Positions 17,652 to 26,407 of a stretch of DNA of 64,000 nt are shown here, in pieces; position 1 is the first letter of the stretch; each line of letters starts with the position of its first letter. Both the position numbers and the translations under genes were made by a program. Under the pieces are notes generated by a model. That model had not been told where the DNA came from, ran no database searches, and saw only the letters and a list, made by a program, of their open reading frames with translations. Source of the stretch: Flavobacteriaceae bacterium MAR_2010_72 (GTDB lineage: Bacteria; Bacteroidota; Bacteroidia; Flavobacteriales; Flavobacteriaceae); NCBI GenBank assembly GCA_003550275.1, contig QXCW01000002.1:558001-622000 (forward strand), read 5' to 3'.

Positions 17652-20456
17652 TCATTTAAAATTTTGCAAATAATTACCCAAAGAAATATCATTATCTAAA
17701 TTTAACTTACGTTTTAATCGATATCTGTGAGTTTCTACGCCTCTAATTGATATATTTAATAATGGCGCAATTTCTTTAGTGGATAAATTCATTTTAATAT
17801 AGGCGCAAATTTTTAAATCCTTATGGGTTAATTTAGGAAATTGTTTTTTGAGTTGATTAAAAAACTCTTCATGCACCTGATTGAAATTGTATTCGAAAAC
17901 CTCCCACTCATCTTGATGACCAATGGAGTTGTCTATATTTTTTAAAAGTTTTTTATAGGAATAATAATTGTCAAACCCACTTTTATGCTCTACTAATTCC
18001 TTTTTTAACTCCATCAAGGTTTCATTCTTTTTTACAAGGGCCATCGCCGTGTTGGCAAGTTGTTTGCTTTTTAGTTTGACCTCATTTTTTAAGGCCTCAT
18101 TTTTTAGCTCAACAATTTTTCGTTCATTCTCAAGCGTTTTTTCTTTAATCAATTCTTTTTGCTCATGTTCAAACTTTAATTGAAGTAGTTTCTGCTCTTT
18201 ATTGATTTTTCGTTTATGTAGTGTATAGAAAATAATCAATATTAAAATGCTTAAAAAGCCATAGAGGGCAAAACCAATGTTGTTCTTATACCATGGAGGT
18301 AATACAGTGATCTCTTGTGAGGCAATTTCTGATTTACCCCCAAAATTATTAGAAGCTCTAAACAAAATAGTATATTCGCCATCTCCAAGGTTTGTTAATT
18401 CTAATTTTTCTTTCTCTAACCTATACCATTGTGAAGGATCTATATTTGAAATCGCGTATTCAAAAAAGTGATTGTCAGATTTTGGTGATGAAATAGAAAT
18501 ACTAATGCTTTTATTAAAAGGAAATTCGATAGGGCTTGAAGTAGTTAAATCCATTAAGGTTTTGTCAATTTCAATGCGCTCAATCATTGGTTTTTGTAGA
18601 ATCAAATTTTCAGAATAGTTTTTTGCATCGATAAGCATGAAACCATCATTTAAACTTAATGCATAAATAGAGTCATTGATTTTTGAAATGTTTTCAAACC
18701 CTACAATCAATCGATTTTCGAAAAAATTACTCGTTAAGGATAACTCAACCTTTTGGTCGTTAAGTGAGATAAAGTTAATTAAGTCCTTTTTGCTTTTTAC
18801 AGCGATTTGGCTTGTGTTGTCTTCAGAAATGATGTACGCATCTTTCCCTAAATTCTCATTTAAAAACTGATAGGGTACTATGCTGTCCAACAAGGGTTCA
18901 TATTTTTGCCAACCTTCATTGGTTTTAAAACAGATGTTATTTTTTATGTTATAAACCCTTACATTATAATTTGACAAAAGCCCTTTGTTGGCATAGCTCA
19001 CGTTTGAAATTATTGAATCATAGCTATCATTAAACCTAATTTTATAAAGGCCGTCGTAGGCATGAGCCGCCCAAGCTGTGTATTTATCTTCAAAAACCAA
19101 AAACCTTACCGGTATGGTTGTTTTTCCTAAATGGTTTACTGTCCATTTGCCTGATTCGTTTTCGAATTTAACTAACCCTGCATAGGTACCTTGAATATAA
19201 ATATTGTTTTGTTCAGGTACTTTTTTAATAACCCAGCCGCCAGTAAATTCAGATATTAACGTAATCTTTTTGTTTTCTACTACATAGGTGCCGTTGTTAT
19301 GCCCGCAAAAAAGCTGACCATTGATGATTCTCAAGTCCCAAACCTGACCCTGCGAGCCCTCAATGAATTGCAGATCTCCATTATTGTCCAAATAAAACAA
19401 ACCTGTATTGCTTCCAACGTAAATGGTGTTTTTGTAGTTAATGACATCGTAAACAGCTCCCAGTCTCCCAGATATATCGTTATAAAATGAATGGTGACTA
19501 TTCAGGTCGATTGAAGCAACACCATTATCGAGTCCTAACCATAATTTGTTGGTGCTGTCAACGCATTGACTTAATACCGTATTATTTGCCAAACCGTTTT
19601 CTTTGTTGACTTGAAATATGATTTCACCATTTCGATCCGTTCCATAAACACCATTTTTAATGGTGCCAAACACCATGTTTCCGGTATTTAGTTTTGAAAA
19701 GCTATTTAATTGATGCTGTTTGATTAATGTGTTAATTTCTGAATCCCATGGTATAAGTTTATGGTCTGGGCCATAAATAAAGCAACCTTTAAGTGCTGTA
19801 GTTATAAAAAGGTTGTTGTCTATTTTTGAAATTGAAATGACTTTAACATCTGAAAGTTCCTCATTGGAGATGACTTGAAATAAGGAATCTCCTTCTAATC
19901 TAAAAATACCATTTCTTAAAGTTGACACGTATAGCATACCATCAACTAGATCACAAGAAATAACTGTTGAAACGGGCTTAATTTTGTTGATACTACCATT
20001 TTCAAAAATATAAATATTGGAAAATGATCTGAAGACGATGGCATTTTTATAAGGAAGAATTTGCCAAAACTCTTCGCTTAAAGATATCTCGGATTTTATT
20101 GACTCGCTCAACGAATGATATAATAATTCCCCTTTGCTGTTTCTTTTCCAAAACCCAAATTCCTCATAACTGCCAGTATAAATTACATCGCCGTGTGCCA
20201 ATACAGATCGGATTGTAGTTTTATTCGGCAACTCTTTAAACGTCCACTTTAAACCATCATATTCCAATAAGCCATTATTATTGGCAACGTAAAGCTTACC
20301 ATTTTCAGCTTTTGAAACATCCCAGTTTTGATTGCCTGCATTGTATTCTGAAAGTGAGAAATTTTGAAAATAAGGCGAGTATTGTGCGAATGATAAATGG
20401 CTAGTAGCCAATATAAAAACTAAAAATAAGTATATTCTGAAATCGCCTAATTTCAT
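17652..20456 (-). CDS. SusR-like membrane-spanning transcriptional regulator (propeller, Y_Y_Y, LuxR-type HTH)
   Basis: This 934-residue protein has a signal peptide (to LSFAQ, about 25) and a long beta-propeller sensor region with repeats such as LYVANNNGLLEYDGLKW and IYVGSNTGLFYLDNNG. A Y_Y_Y-type domain (about 640-720) and one transmembrane helix (about 725-745) follow. Then come a charged coiled coil (about 748-830) and a C-terminal LuxR-type HTH (about 870-930, LSTKEIAPLLNISIRGVETHRYRLKRKL). There is no histidine-kinase or receiver domain. It likely senses oligosaccharide in the periplasm and controls the PUL directly from the membrane, as known for SusR-type proteins. It is encoded just upstream of susC on the same strand. 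Confidence 0.88.
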   Translation of the reverse strand: MKLGDFRIYLFLVFILATSHLSFAQYSPYFQNFSLSEYNAGNQNWDVSKAENGKLYVANNNGLLEYDGLKWTFKELPNKTTIRSVLAHGDVIYTGSYEEFGFWKRNSKGELLYHSLSESIKSEISLSEEFWQILPYKNAIVFRSFSNIYIFENGSINKIKPVSTVISCDLVDGMLYVSTLRNGIFRLEGDSLFQVISNEELSDVKVISISKIDNNLFITTALKGCFIYGPDHKLIPWDSEINTLIKQHQLNSFSKLNTGNMVFGTIKNGVYGTDRNGEIIFQVNKENGLANNTVLSQCVDSTNKLWLGLDNGVASIDLNSHHSFYNDISGRLGAVYDVINYKNTIYVGSNTGLFYLDNNGDLQFIEGSQGQVWDLRIINGQLFCGHNNGTYVVENKKITLISEFTGGWVIKKVPEQNNIYIQGTYAGLVKFENESGKWTVNHLGKTTIPVRFLVFEDKYTAWAAHAYDGLYKIRFNDSYDSIISNVSYANKGLLSNYNVRVYNIKNNICFKTNEGWQKYEPLLDSIVPYQFLNENLGKDAYIISEDNTSQIAVKSKKDLINFISLNDQKVELSLTSNFFENRLIVGFENISKINDSIYALSLNDGFMLIDAKNYSENLILQKPMIERIEIDKTLMDLTTSSPIEFPFNKSISISISSPKSDNHFFEYAISNIDPSQWYRLEKEKLELTNLGDGEYTILFRASNNFGGKSEIASQEITVLPPWYKNNIGFALYGFLSILILIIFYTLHKRKINKEQKLLQLKFEHEQKELIKEKTLENERKIVELKNEALKNEVKLKSKQLANTAMALVKKNETLMELKKELVEHKSGFDNYYSYKKLLKNIDNSIGHQDEWEVFEYNFNQVHEEFFNQLKKQFPKLTHKDLKICAYIKMNLSTKEIAPLLNISIRGVETHRYRLKRKLNLDNDISLGNYLQNFK

Positions 20457-20586
20457 TGTTTTTATCGAATACAGGTTCTACGAAGGTGCTATTAAGACGT
20501 GAATATAATCATATATTAGATTAAATATATTAATTGTATAAAACAATAGCAAAAGGGAAAATTCTAAAAACAATATGATTAAAACC

Positions 20587-20630
20587 AAAAAAGCCCTAAA
20601 TCATTTATAATTAAATGTTTAAGGCTTTTT
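20587..20630 (-). terminator. Rho-independent terminator after tRNA-Phe
   Basis: On the minus strand an AAAAAGCC arm and a GGCTTTTTT arm close a longer, partly paired AT-rich stem. The hairpin lies 2 bp after the CCA end of tRNA-Phe and ends in a U-run. Confidence 0.75.
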
Positions 20631-20632
20631 AG

Positions 20633-20708
20633 TGGTGGTGCCTCCAGGAATCGAACCAGGGACACAAGGATTTTCAGTCCTTTGCTCTACCAACTGAGCT
20701 AAGGCACC
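20633..20708 (-). tRNA. tRNA-Phe (anticodon GAA)
   Basis: The minus strand folds into a 73-nt tRNA plus an encoded CCA (20633-20635). The acceptor stem is GGTGCCT/AGGCACC, the D-arm is GCTC/GAGC, and the anticodon stem AAGGA/TCCTT has loop CTGAAAA, giving anticodon GAA. The T-loop is TTCGATT. The T-stem has one U-U mismatch by my fold. A promoter and a terminator flank it. Confidence 0.97.
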
Positions 20709-20727
20709 AGTTGCATAATTGCGGTTG

Positions 20728-20759
20728 CAAATATAGTGGCATTTTTTATTATTCACAAA
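20728..20759 (-). promoter_or_regulatory. Bacteroidota-type promoter for tRNA-Phe
   Basis: Read on the minus strand, TTTG (20756-20759) and TATATTTG (20728-20735) match the -33 TTTG and -7 TAnnTTTG elements with 20 bp between. The tRNA 5' end lies 20 bp downstream. This is the best full promoter match noticed in the window. Confidence 0.75.
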
Positions 20760-20809
20760 AAGAAAATATAAAAAAATGCTTTTGTAAATTTACAGCTTTT
20801 AATTCTACT

Positions 20810-21538
20810 ATGAACTTAATAATTGATGTAGGCAACACATTTGTTAAATTGGCTGTTTTTCACCAAGATAGTTTGCTGCACAAATTGGTCTGTAAACCTG
20901 AAGAAATCTCTAAAGCACTTGAAAATTTACTAAACGATTTTCCAGAATTAAGAAAAGCAATAACTTCTAAGGTAGGGAGGCTTGATGCTTTTGAAATATA
21001 CGAAATCCAGGAACGTTTTAAAGTAATAGAATTAAGTTCTAAACTAAAGCTACCATTTAAGAATTTGTATGCCACTCCTGATACACTAGGTGTAGACCGA
21101 ATGGCATTGGTAAGTGCATCGGTTAAGCAATTTCCATATAAAAATGTTTTAATTATTGATGCCGGCACCTGTATAACCTATGATTTTGTTGGCTCAAAAA
21201 ATGAGTATTTTGGTGGAGCTATTTCACCAGGTATTAGGTTGCGCTACAAAGCACTGCATAATTTGACCGCCAATCTTCCGTTATTAGATACCGAGATGCC
21301 AAATAACTTAATTGGAGACAGCACTTTTAACTCAATTCATTCTGGAGTTGTGTTTGGAGCCGTGAAAGAAATTGATGGCATTATTGAAGAATATCAAAAA
21401 AAATATTCAGATTTAACAGTTATTTTAACAGGTGGAGACGCCAATTTCTTGTCAAACCAATTAAAAAATAGCATATTTGCCAACTCAAATTTTCTTTTAG
21501 AAGGTTTAAACTTTATTTTAGAATTCAATACAGACTAA
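20810..21538 (+). CDS. coaX: Type III pantothenate kinase
   Basis: This 242-residue enzyme phosphorylates pantothenate in the first step of coenzyme A synthesis. I chose the ATG at 20810, because the protein then starts MNLIIDVGNT, the conserved phosphate-binding start of CoaX; the longer in-frame reading from 20711 would add 33 unrelated residues. Other family motifs are DTLGVDRM, IDAGTCITYD and GGAISPGI. The stop shares one base with the next start, so it heads a plus-strand run of envelope genes, a gene order often seen in Flavobacteriaceae. Confidence 0.95.
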   Translation: MNLIIDVGNTFVKLAVFHQDSLLHKLVCKPEEISKALENLLNDFPELRKAITSKVGRLDAFEIYEIQERFKVIELSSKLKLPFKNLYATPDTLGVDRMALVSASVKQFPYKNVLIIDAGTCITYDFVGSKNEYFGGAISPGIRLRYKALHNLTANLPLLDTEMPNNLIGDSTFNSIHSGVVFGAVKEIDGIIEEYQKKYSDLTVILTGGDANFLSNQLKNSIFANSNFLLEGLNFILEFNTD

Positions 21539-22839
21539 TGATAAAAAAACTTGTAATAGTTTTAACGGTCTTTTTTGCCTATCAAATGAATGCGCAAGAA
21601 GGCACGTCCTCTCCTTATTCCTTTTATGGAATTGGAACTTTAAAATTTAAAGGTACAGTAGAAAATAAAAGTATGGGAGGCTTAAGTATTTTTACAGATA
21701 GTATCCACGTGAATTTAAGAAATCCAGCAAGTTATGCTGGACCTAATTTAAAGTCTTTTAATGACGAAAACCGGCCAATTAAGTTTGCAGTTGCTGGAAG
21801 TCATAGCAGTTTAAATTTAAAAGCAAATTCTGGAAGTGACAAAACTAGCTCAACTACGTTTGATTATTTGGCATTATCATTTCCATTAGGTAAATTTGGA
21901 ATTGGTTTTGGATTGCTTCCATATACGTCGGTTGGTTACAAACTTGAATCTCGAGAAAGTGACGTCTTGGCTAACAGATATCGCGGAGAAGGAGGACTCA
22001 ATAAAACCTATTTGGGATTAGGCTACCAGATCTCTAACAGTTTGAGTTTCGGAGTTGATGTAAGTTATAATTTCGGAAATGTACAAAATACGGTCATTGA
22101 GTTTGTTTATGATTCAGAGGGTAATCCGGCGCAATACCATTCTAGAGAAGATAACCGATCTGATTTAAGTGGATTAAATGTGAATTTTGGCTTATCATAT
22201 AAAACCATGGTTAGTGAAAAACTTGAGTTGGTCACTGGTTTGACCTATACACCTAAAAGTACACTTACCTCAAACAATGAGCGATCCTTTGCAACTATTG
22301 CATTTAATTCGTCTGGGCAAGAATTCGTGATTAATGAAATTGAAGTGGATTTAGGGAGTAATAATTTAAAAACGACTGATTTAACATTGCCGTCACGTTT
22401 TTCTATTGGTGCTGGTTTGGGACAGCCTAGAAAATGGTTTATAGGTACTGAATATACATCTCTAAAAACTAGTGAGTTTAAAAATCCAATTTTTTCAATA
22501 GATAATACTACCTTTGTAGATGGATCAACTTTTGCGTTAGGAGGTTTTTGGATTCCAGACTACAATTCTTTTGGAAGTTATTGGAAAAGAGCGACCTATA
22601 GAGCTGGTCTCCATTTTGAAAATACAGGTTTAGAAATTAATGATGAGACCATAAATGAGTTTGGCATATCTTTTGGAGTAGGATTACCAGTTGGAAATTT
22701 TTTCTCAAATGCCAATATTGGATTTGAAATTGGAAAAAGAGGAACGACAAACAAAAACTTGATTCAGGAAAACTTTTTCAACATCAATATAGGGCTGTCA
22801 TTAAACGATAGATGGTTCGAAAAAAGAAAATATAACTAA
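21538..22839 (+). CDS. Outer-membrane beta-barrel protein of unknown function
   Basis: This 433-residue protein has a signal peptide (to MNAQ, about 20), then a Gly/Asn/aromatic-rich sequence with alternating strands typical of an outer-membrane barrel. The start SSPYSFYGIGTL and NLRNPASYAG resemble FadL/PorV-like Bacteroidota barrels, and the protein ends in strands and WFEKRKYN. It overlaps coaX by 1 bp and precedes a TPR gene and lptC. The context suggests a role in envelope assembly or lipid handling, but no precise function can be assigned. Confidence 0.7.
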   Translation: MIKKLVIVLTVFFAYQMNAQEGTSSPYSFYGIGTLKFKGTVENKSMGGLSIFTDSIHVNLRNPASYAGPNLKSFNDENRPIKFAVAGSHSSLNLKANSGSDKTSSTTFDYLALSFPLGKFGIGFGLLPYTSVGYKLESRESDVLANRYRGEGGLNKTYLGLGYQISNSLSFGVDVSYNFGNVQNTVIEFVYDSEGNPAQYHSREDNRSDLSGLNVNFGLSYKTMVSEKLELVTGLTYTPKSTLTSNNERSFATIAFNSSGQEFVINEIEVDLGSNNLKTTDLTLPSRFSIGAGLGQPRKWFIGTEYTSLKTSEFKNPIFSIDNTTFVDGSTFALGGFWIPDYNSFGSYWKRATYRAGLHFENTGLEINDETINEFGISFGVGLPVGNFFSNANIGFEIGKRGTTNKNLIQENFFNINIGLSLNDRWFEKRKYN

Positions 22840-22856
22840 CAGTAAATACAGAAATA

Positions 22857-24239
22857 ATGAAAACGAGAATTACTTTAATGTTGATAGCGCTTTTTTTAAG
22901 TGTTAATGTAAGTTTCGCGCAGCAGGATGAAGAGTGCATGAACAATCTTACGATATTTGTTGACTACTATAAAAGCAAGAGATATGATGAGGCTTATGAA
23001 CCTTGGATGAAAGTTAGAAATAAATGTCCAAAGTTCAACAGAGCTATTTATCTATATGGTGAAAAAATTCTTAATCATAAAATAGAGAACTCTTCTGGTG
23101 CTGAAAAAGTGGGGTACATTAATGATCAAATGGCACTTTGGGATAAGGCTTTAGAATATTATCCATCAAATTATGAGTTGGGAGAAGTTTTGGCTGATAA
23201 GGTGCAATTGATGTATGATTATAAAAAAGAGTTAAATGCTTCCGATCAACAAATATATGATGCCGCTGATAAAGCCTACAAGCAAGATTTAAAGAATTTC
23301 ACAAACCCCAAAGCCTTATATATTTACTTTTCATCAATCGTTGATTTATTTAATGCTGGAAAAACTCCAATCCAAAATGTATTTAATAAGTATGATGATG
23401 TTTCTGAAAAGATCGAAAGTGAAATCCAAAATTACGCCGAGAATCTTAACAAATTGGTTCAAAAAGAGGAGGCTGGTCAAGCTTTAACAAAAAAAGAAGA
23501 ACAGTATAAAAAGCAATATGAAAGTTATTTAGAAGCGTATGATAAAATTTCTGGAAGTATAGATAGTAAATTAGGTCAATTAGCTAATTGTGAAAACTTA
23601 ATTCCATTATACAAGAAAGACTTCCAAGAATTTAAAAGTGATGCGGTTTGGTTAAAACGTGCAGTAAGTAGAATGTATAACAAAGAATGTACTGATGATC
23701 CTTTGTATATTGAATTGGTAAAAGCTTATGATGCAACGGCACCATCAGCAGACACCAAATATTTTACGGCAACAATTTTACTTAAGCAAGGTAAAGAGAA
23801 AGAGGCTGAAGGCTATATGAAGCAAGCTTTTGATTTAGAAAAGGATGCTTACAAAAAAGGTAAATTGGCTGAACGTATTGCAAGTAGCTTAAAATCTAAA
23901 GGACAATATGGCCAAGCCAGAAGTTACTATAGAGAGTCTTTAAAATTGAATCCATCTAATGGAAGACCTCACTTGGCAATTGCAGCAATGTATGCCGCTA
24001 GTGCAAATAGTTGTGGAGATACAACGTTTAATAAAAGAGCTGTATTTTGGTTAGCGGCTGAAGAAGCTCGTAAAGCTGGAAGAGTAGACGGAAATTTAAG
24101 AAGCGCTGCAAATCAGTCGGTTGCCAATTATGAAGCAAAAGCACCAACGCGAAGTGAAATATTTTCTGGCGACATGCAAGGAAAAGTCATTAGCATTGGC
24201 TGTTGGATTGGTTCAAGTGTAACCGTTCCAAATCTTTAA
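22857..24239 (+). CDS. Exported tetratricopeptide-repeat protein
   Basis: This 460-residue protein has a signal peptide ending at VSFAQ (about 21). It consists of helical TPR-like repeats; the clearest are near the C-terminus (KSKGQYGQARSYYRESLKLNPSNGRPHLAIAAMY). A charged coiled region lies in the middle (about 195-235). TPR proteins act as scaffolds, so this may link the barrel upstream to LptC or the isomerase downstream; that is inference from neighbourhood only. Two Cys near each end could form disulfides. Its stop overlaps the lptC start by 1 bp. Confidence 0.75.
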   Translation: MKTRITLMLIALFLSVNVSFAQQDEECMNNLTIFVDYYKSKRYDEAYEPWMKVRNKCPKFNRAIYLYGEKILNHKIENSSGAEKVGYINDQMALWDKALEYYPSNYELGEVLADKVQLMYDYKKELNASDQQIYDAADKAYKQDLKNFTNPKALYIYFSSIVDLFNAGKTPIQNVFNKYDDVSEKIESEIQNYAENLNKLVQKEEAGQALTKKEEQYKKQYESYLEAYDKISGSIDSKLGQLANCENLIPLYKKDFQEFKSDAVWLKRAVSRMYNKECTDDPLYIELVKAYDATAPSADTKYFTATILLKQGKEKEAEGYMKQAFDLEKDAYKKGKLAERIASSLKSKGQYGQARSYYRESLKLNPSNGRPHLAIAAMYAASANSCGDTTFNKRAVFWLAAEEARKAGRVDGNLRSAANQSVANYEAKAPTRSEIFSGDMQGKVISIGCWIGSSVTVPNL

Positions 24240-24796
24240 TGAGATTCACAAAAGCATATAATATTTTAAGCATGGTTGTAGCGTTAGTTACAACCATGCT
24301 TTTTTCATGTAAAAATAACTTTAAAGAAATTCAACAAATAGGCGTTTTGCAAAACGAACCAATTGGTGAAGCCAAAAATATAAATCTAAAATATACAGAT
24401 TCTGGCAGGGTAAAAGCCAATTTGTTAAGTCCTAAAATGTTGGACTTTTCCAACAGAAGTTTTGCGTTTTCAGAATTTCCAGAAGGAATTCATCTTAATC
24501 TATTTGATGAAGAACAAAATAAAAGTATCGTAGTGGCCGATTACGCTATTGTCTATGACGAAACTGATATTATCGATTTACAAGGAAATGTAGTTTTAAT
24601 AACACACACCAACGATACCTTATACGCCCAGCAAATGTATTATGACCAAAAGAGAGAGCAATTGTTTACCAACTCTCCAGTACGTTTTAGTTTTGCCTCT
24701 GGTAGTCAAGGAAAAGGCAATATTTTTGATTCAGACATTAGATTTGACAGTTATGAATTATTAGAAGGAAGTGGAAGTACCGAAATAGATCAATAA
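24239..24796 (+). CDS. lptC: LPS export protein LptC, lipoprotein form
   Basis: This 185-residue protein belongs to the LptC/YrbK group that carries LPS from the LptFG permease to LptA. The start is the ATG at 24239, which shares a base with the upstream stop; an in-frame start at 24203 would bury the signal. The N-terminus reads MLFSCKNN (Cys24), so it looks lipid-anchored rather than held by one helix as in E. coli. Family stretches are VVADYAIVYDETDIIDLQGNVVLI and TNSPVRF. No LptA or LptB gene is present here. Confidence 0.85.
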   Translation: MRFTKAYNILSMVVALVTTMLFSCKNNFKEIQQIGVLQNEPIGEAKNINLKYTDSGRVKANLLSPKMLDFSNRSFAFSEFPEGIHLNLFDEEQNKSIVVADYAIVYDETDIIDLQGNVVLITHTNDTLYAQQMYYDQKREQLFTNSPVRFSFASGSQGKGNIFDSDIRFDSYELLEGSGSTEIDQ

Positions 24797-24801
24797 TTGA
24801 T

Positions 24802-24809
24802 TATCTTTG
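24802..24809 (+). promoter_or_regulatory. -7 promoter element before the small membrane protein gene
   Basis: TATCTTTG matches TAnnTTTG exactly and lies 18 bp before the ATG at 24828. No TTTG was found at the -33 spacing, so this is a partial match. Confidence 0.4.
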
Positions 24810-24827
24810 TGCTTTAAAACATGATTC

Positions 24828-25022
24828 ATGAAACTCCTTAAGATTTTTCAATACGCCTACATTATTTTCGCTGTTTTATTTTTATGGGATGCCATAGCCA
24901 ATTGGTCAAGAGACAGAAGTCGATCCTACATGTCCTTACTCTTTGTTGCTTTGGCCATTTTTATGTTCTTCTTCAGAAAAAAATTCAGAAAGAAAATCGA
25001 AGATCGCAATAAAAACAGCTAA
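24828..25022 (+). CDS. Small conserved-looking membrane protein
   Basis: This 64-residue protein has two hydrophobic segments (about 8-22 and 36-50) around a basic loop (RDRSRS) and a very basic tail (FRKKFRKKIEDRNK). The positive-inside rule puts the tail in the cytoplasm. Its stop shares one base with the start of the CNNM gene, so the two are probably coupled. No family is recognised. Confidence 0.7.
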   Translation: MKLLKIFQYAYIIFAVLFLWDAIANWSRDRSRSYMSLLFVALAIFMFFFRKKFRKKIEDRNKNS

Positions 25023-26311
25023 TGGATCTTACCATTGTTATCATAATTTTTACCCTTATTTTATCTGCCTTTTTTTCGGGGATGGAGATTGCTTACGTTT
25101 CCTCTAACAAGATCCATATTGAAATTGAAAAAAAGCAAAATGATTTTTTGGCTAGAATTCTCACCAAATTAACAGCCAGACCCTCAAAGTTTATAGCCAC
25201 CATGTTAATTGGCAATAACATTGCTTTGGTCGTTTATGGGTTTTTAATGGGTGATGTGCTTGTAGACTGGTTTCAGTCCATGATGCCAACATCCAGTGGT
25301 GTTTTGAATTACTTATTTACCGATTTAAGTCTTTTCAGCCAAACTGTAATTTCTACATTAATAATTCTGTTTACTGCCGAATTTTTACCTAAAGTGTTTT
25401 TTCAAATTTACGCCAACACGTTTTTAAAGCTTTTTGCATTTCCAGCGTTTATATTTTACCAGTTGTTCTATTACTTTACAGATTTTGTAATCTGGATTTC
25501 AGACACCGTGTTACGACGATTTTTTAAAACGGCCGGTGATCATGTGCAATTGGCGCTTACTAAGGTTGAACTCGGTAATTATATTAGCGAGCAAATGGAA
25601 TCGGTTGAAGAACATGATGAGGTGGATAGTGAAATTCAAATTTTTCAGAATGCTCTAGAATTTTCAGAAGTGAAAGCTCGTGAGGTCATGATTCCAAGAA
25701 CTGAAATTATTGCTGTAGATGTTAGCGATTCAGTTAAAAATATTAATGCCTTATTTACGTCATCTGGACTTTCAAAAATACTGGTTTATGACGACTCGAT
25801 TGATGATATATTGGGTTACATTCATTCCTTCGATTTATTCAAAAAGCCGAAGACCATTAAAGCCATTGCCATGCCCGTTGAGTTTGTTCCAGAAACCATG
25901 CTCATTAAAGATGTGCTTAATATTTTAACCAAAAAGCGAAAAAGTATTGCTGTGGTTATTGACGAGTATGGGGGGACCTCTGGTATCATTACCATCGAGG
26001 ATATTGTTGAGGAATTATTTGGTGAGATTGAAGATGAACACGATACCATTGCTTTAATAGAAGAGAAGACAGATGAAAATAATTACAAGTTCTCTGCACG
26101 TTTAGAGGTCGATTACATCAATGAAACCTATAAAATCGATCTTCCCGAAGGCGAAAATTATGAAACTTTAGGAGGCTTAATCGTTGATGAAACTGAAGAA
26201 ATCCCTAAAGTCAATGAACAAATTACTATCGAAAATTTTGTCTTCACTATTTTAGAAGTTTCCTCAACAAAAATTGATGTGGTAGCTCTTAAAATTCTTA
26301 AAGACGACTAA
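25022..26311 (+). CDS. CNNM/CorC-type membrane protein with CBS pair (hemolysin family)
   Basis: This 429-residue protein has the family order: a DUF21 transmembrane domain (about 1-190, SAFFSGMEIAYVSS), a CBS pair (about 200-330, MIPRTEIIAV and VVIDEYGGTSGIITIEDIVEELFGEIEDEHD) and a C-terminal CorC/HlyC domain (about 345-429). Such proteins are linked to divalent cation export. Gliding protein GldE belongs to the same superfamily, but gldD is not adjacent, so I do not call it gldE. It is the sixth gene of the coaX run. Confidence 0.88.
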   Translation: MDLTIVIIIFTLILSAFFSGMEIAYVSSNKIHIEIEKKQNDFLARILTKLTARPSKFIATMLIGNNIALVVYGFLMGDVLVDWFQSMMPTSSGVLNYLFTDLSLFSQTVISTLIILFTAEFLPKVFFQIYANTFLKLFAFPAFIFYQLFYYFTDFVIWISDTVLRRFFKTAGDHVQLALTKVELGNYISEQMESVEEHDEVDSEIQIFQNALEFSEVKAREVMIPRTEIIAVDVSDSVKNINALFTSSGLSKILVYDDSIDDILGYIHSFDLFKKPKTIKAIAMPVEFVPETMLIKDVLNILTKKRKSIAVVIDEYGGTSGIITIEDIVEELFGEIEDEHDTIALIEEKTDENNYKFSARLEVDYINETYKIDLPEGENYETLGGLIVDETEEIPKVNEQITIENFVFTILEVSSTKIDVVALKILKDD

Positions 26312-26367
26312 TTCGCTCTATTGCAATAAAATCTAGTATTCTACTTTTATTATTTAATAGAAAATGG

Positions 26368-26375
26368 TATTTTCG
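26368..26375 (+). promoter_or_regulatory. Weak -7-like element before the PpiD-like gene
   Basis: TATTTTCG differs from TAnnTTTG at one position and lies 32 bp before the ATG at 26408. The 96-bp gap allows a separate promoter for the isomerase gene. Confidence 0.3.
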
Positions 26376-26407
26376 CGCACTTATATTTTATAAACGAATA
26401 CAACAAA

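Noticed and set aside
20711-20809. Longer coaX start 99 bp upstream
   Set aside because: It adds 33 residues with no resemblance to the family; the ATG at 20810 starts at the conserved DVGNT segment.
25022-26311. Naming the CNNM/CBS gene gldE
   Set aside because: GldE is in the same superfamily, but gldD is not adjacent and nothing else ties this copy to gliding.
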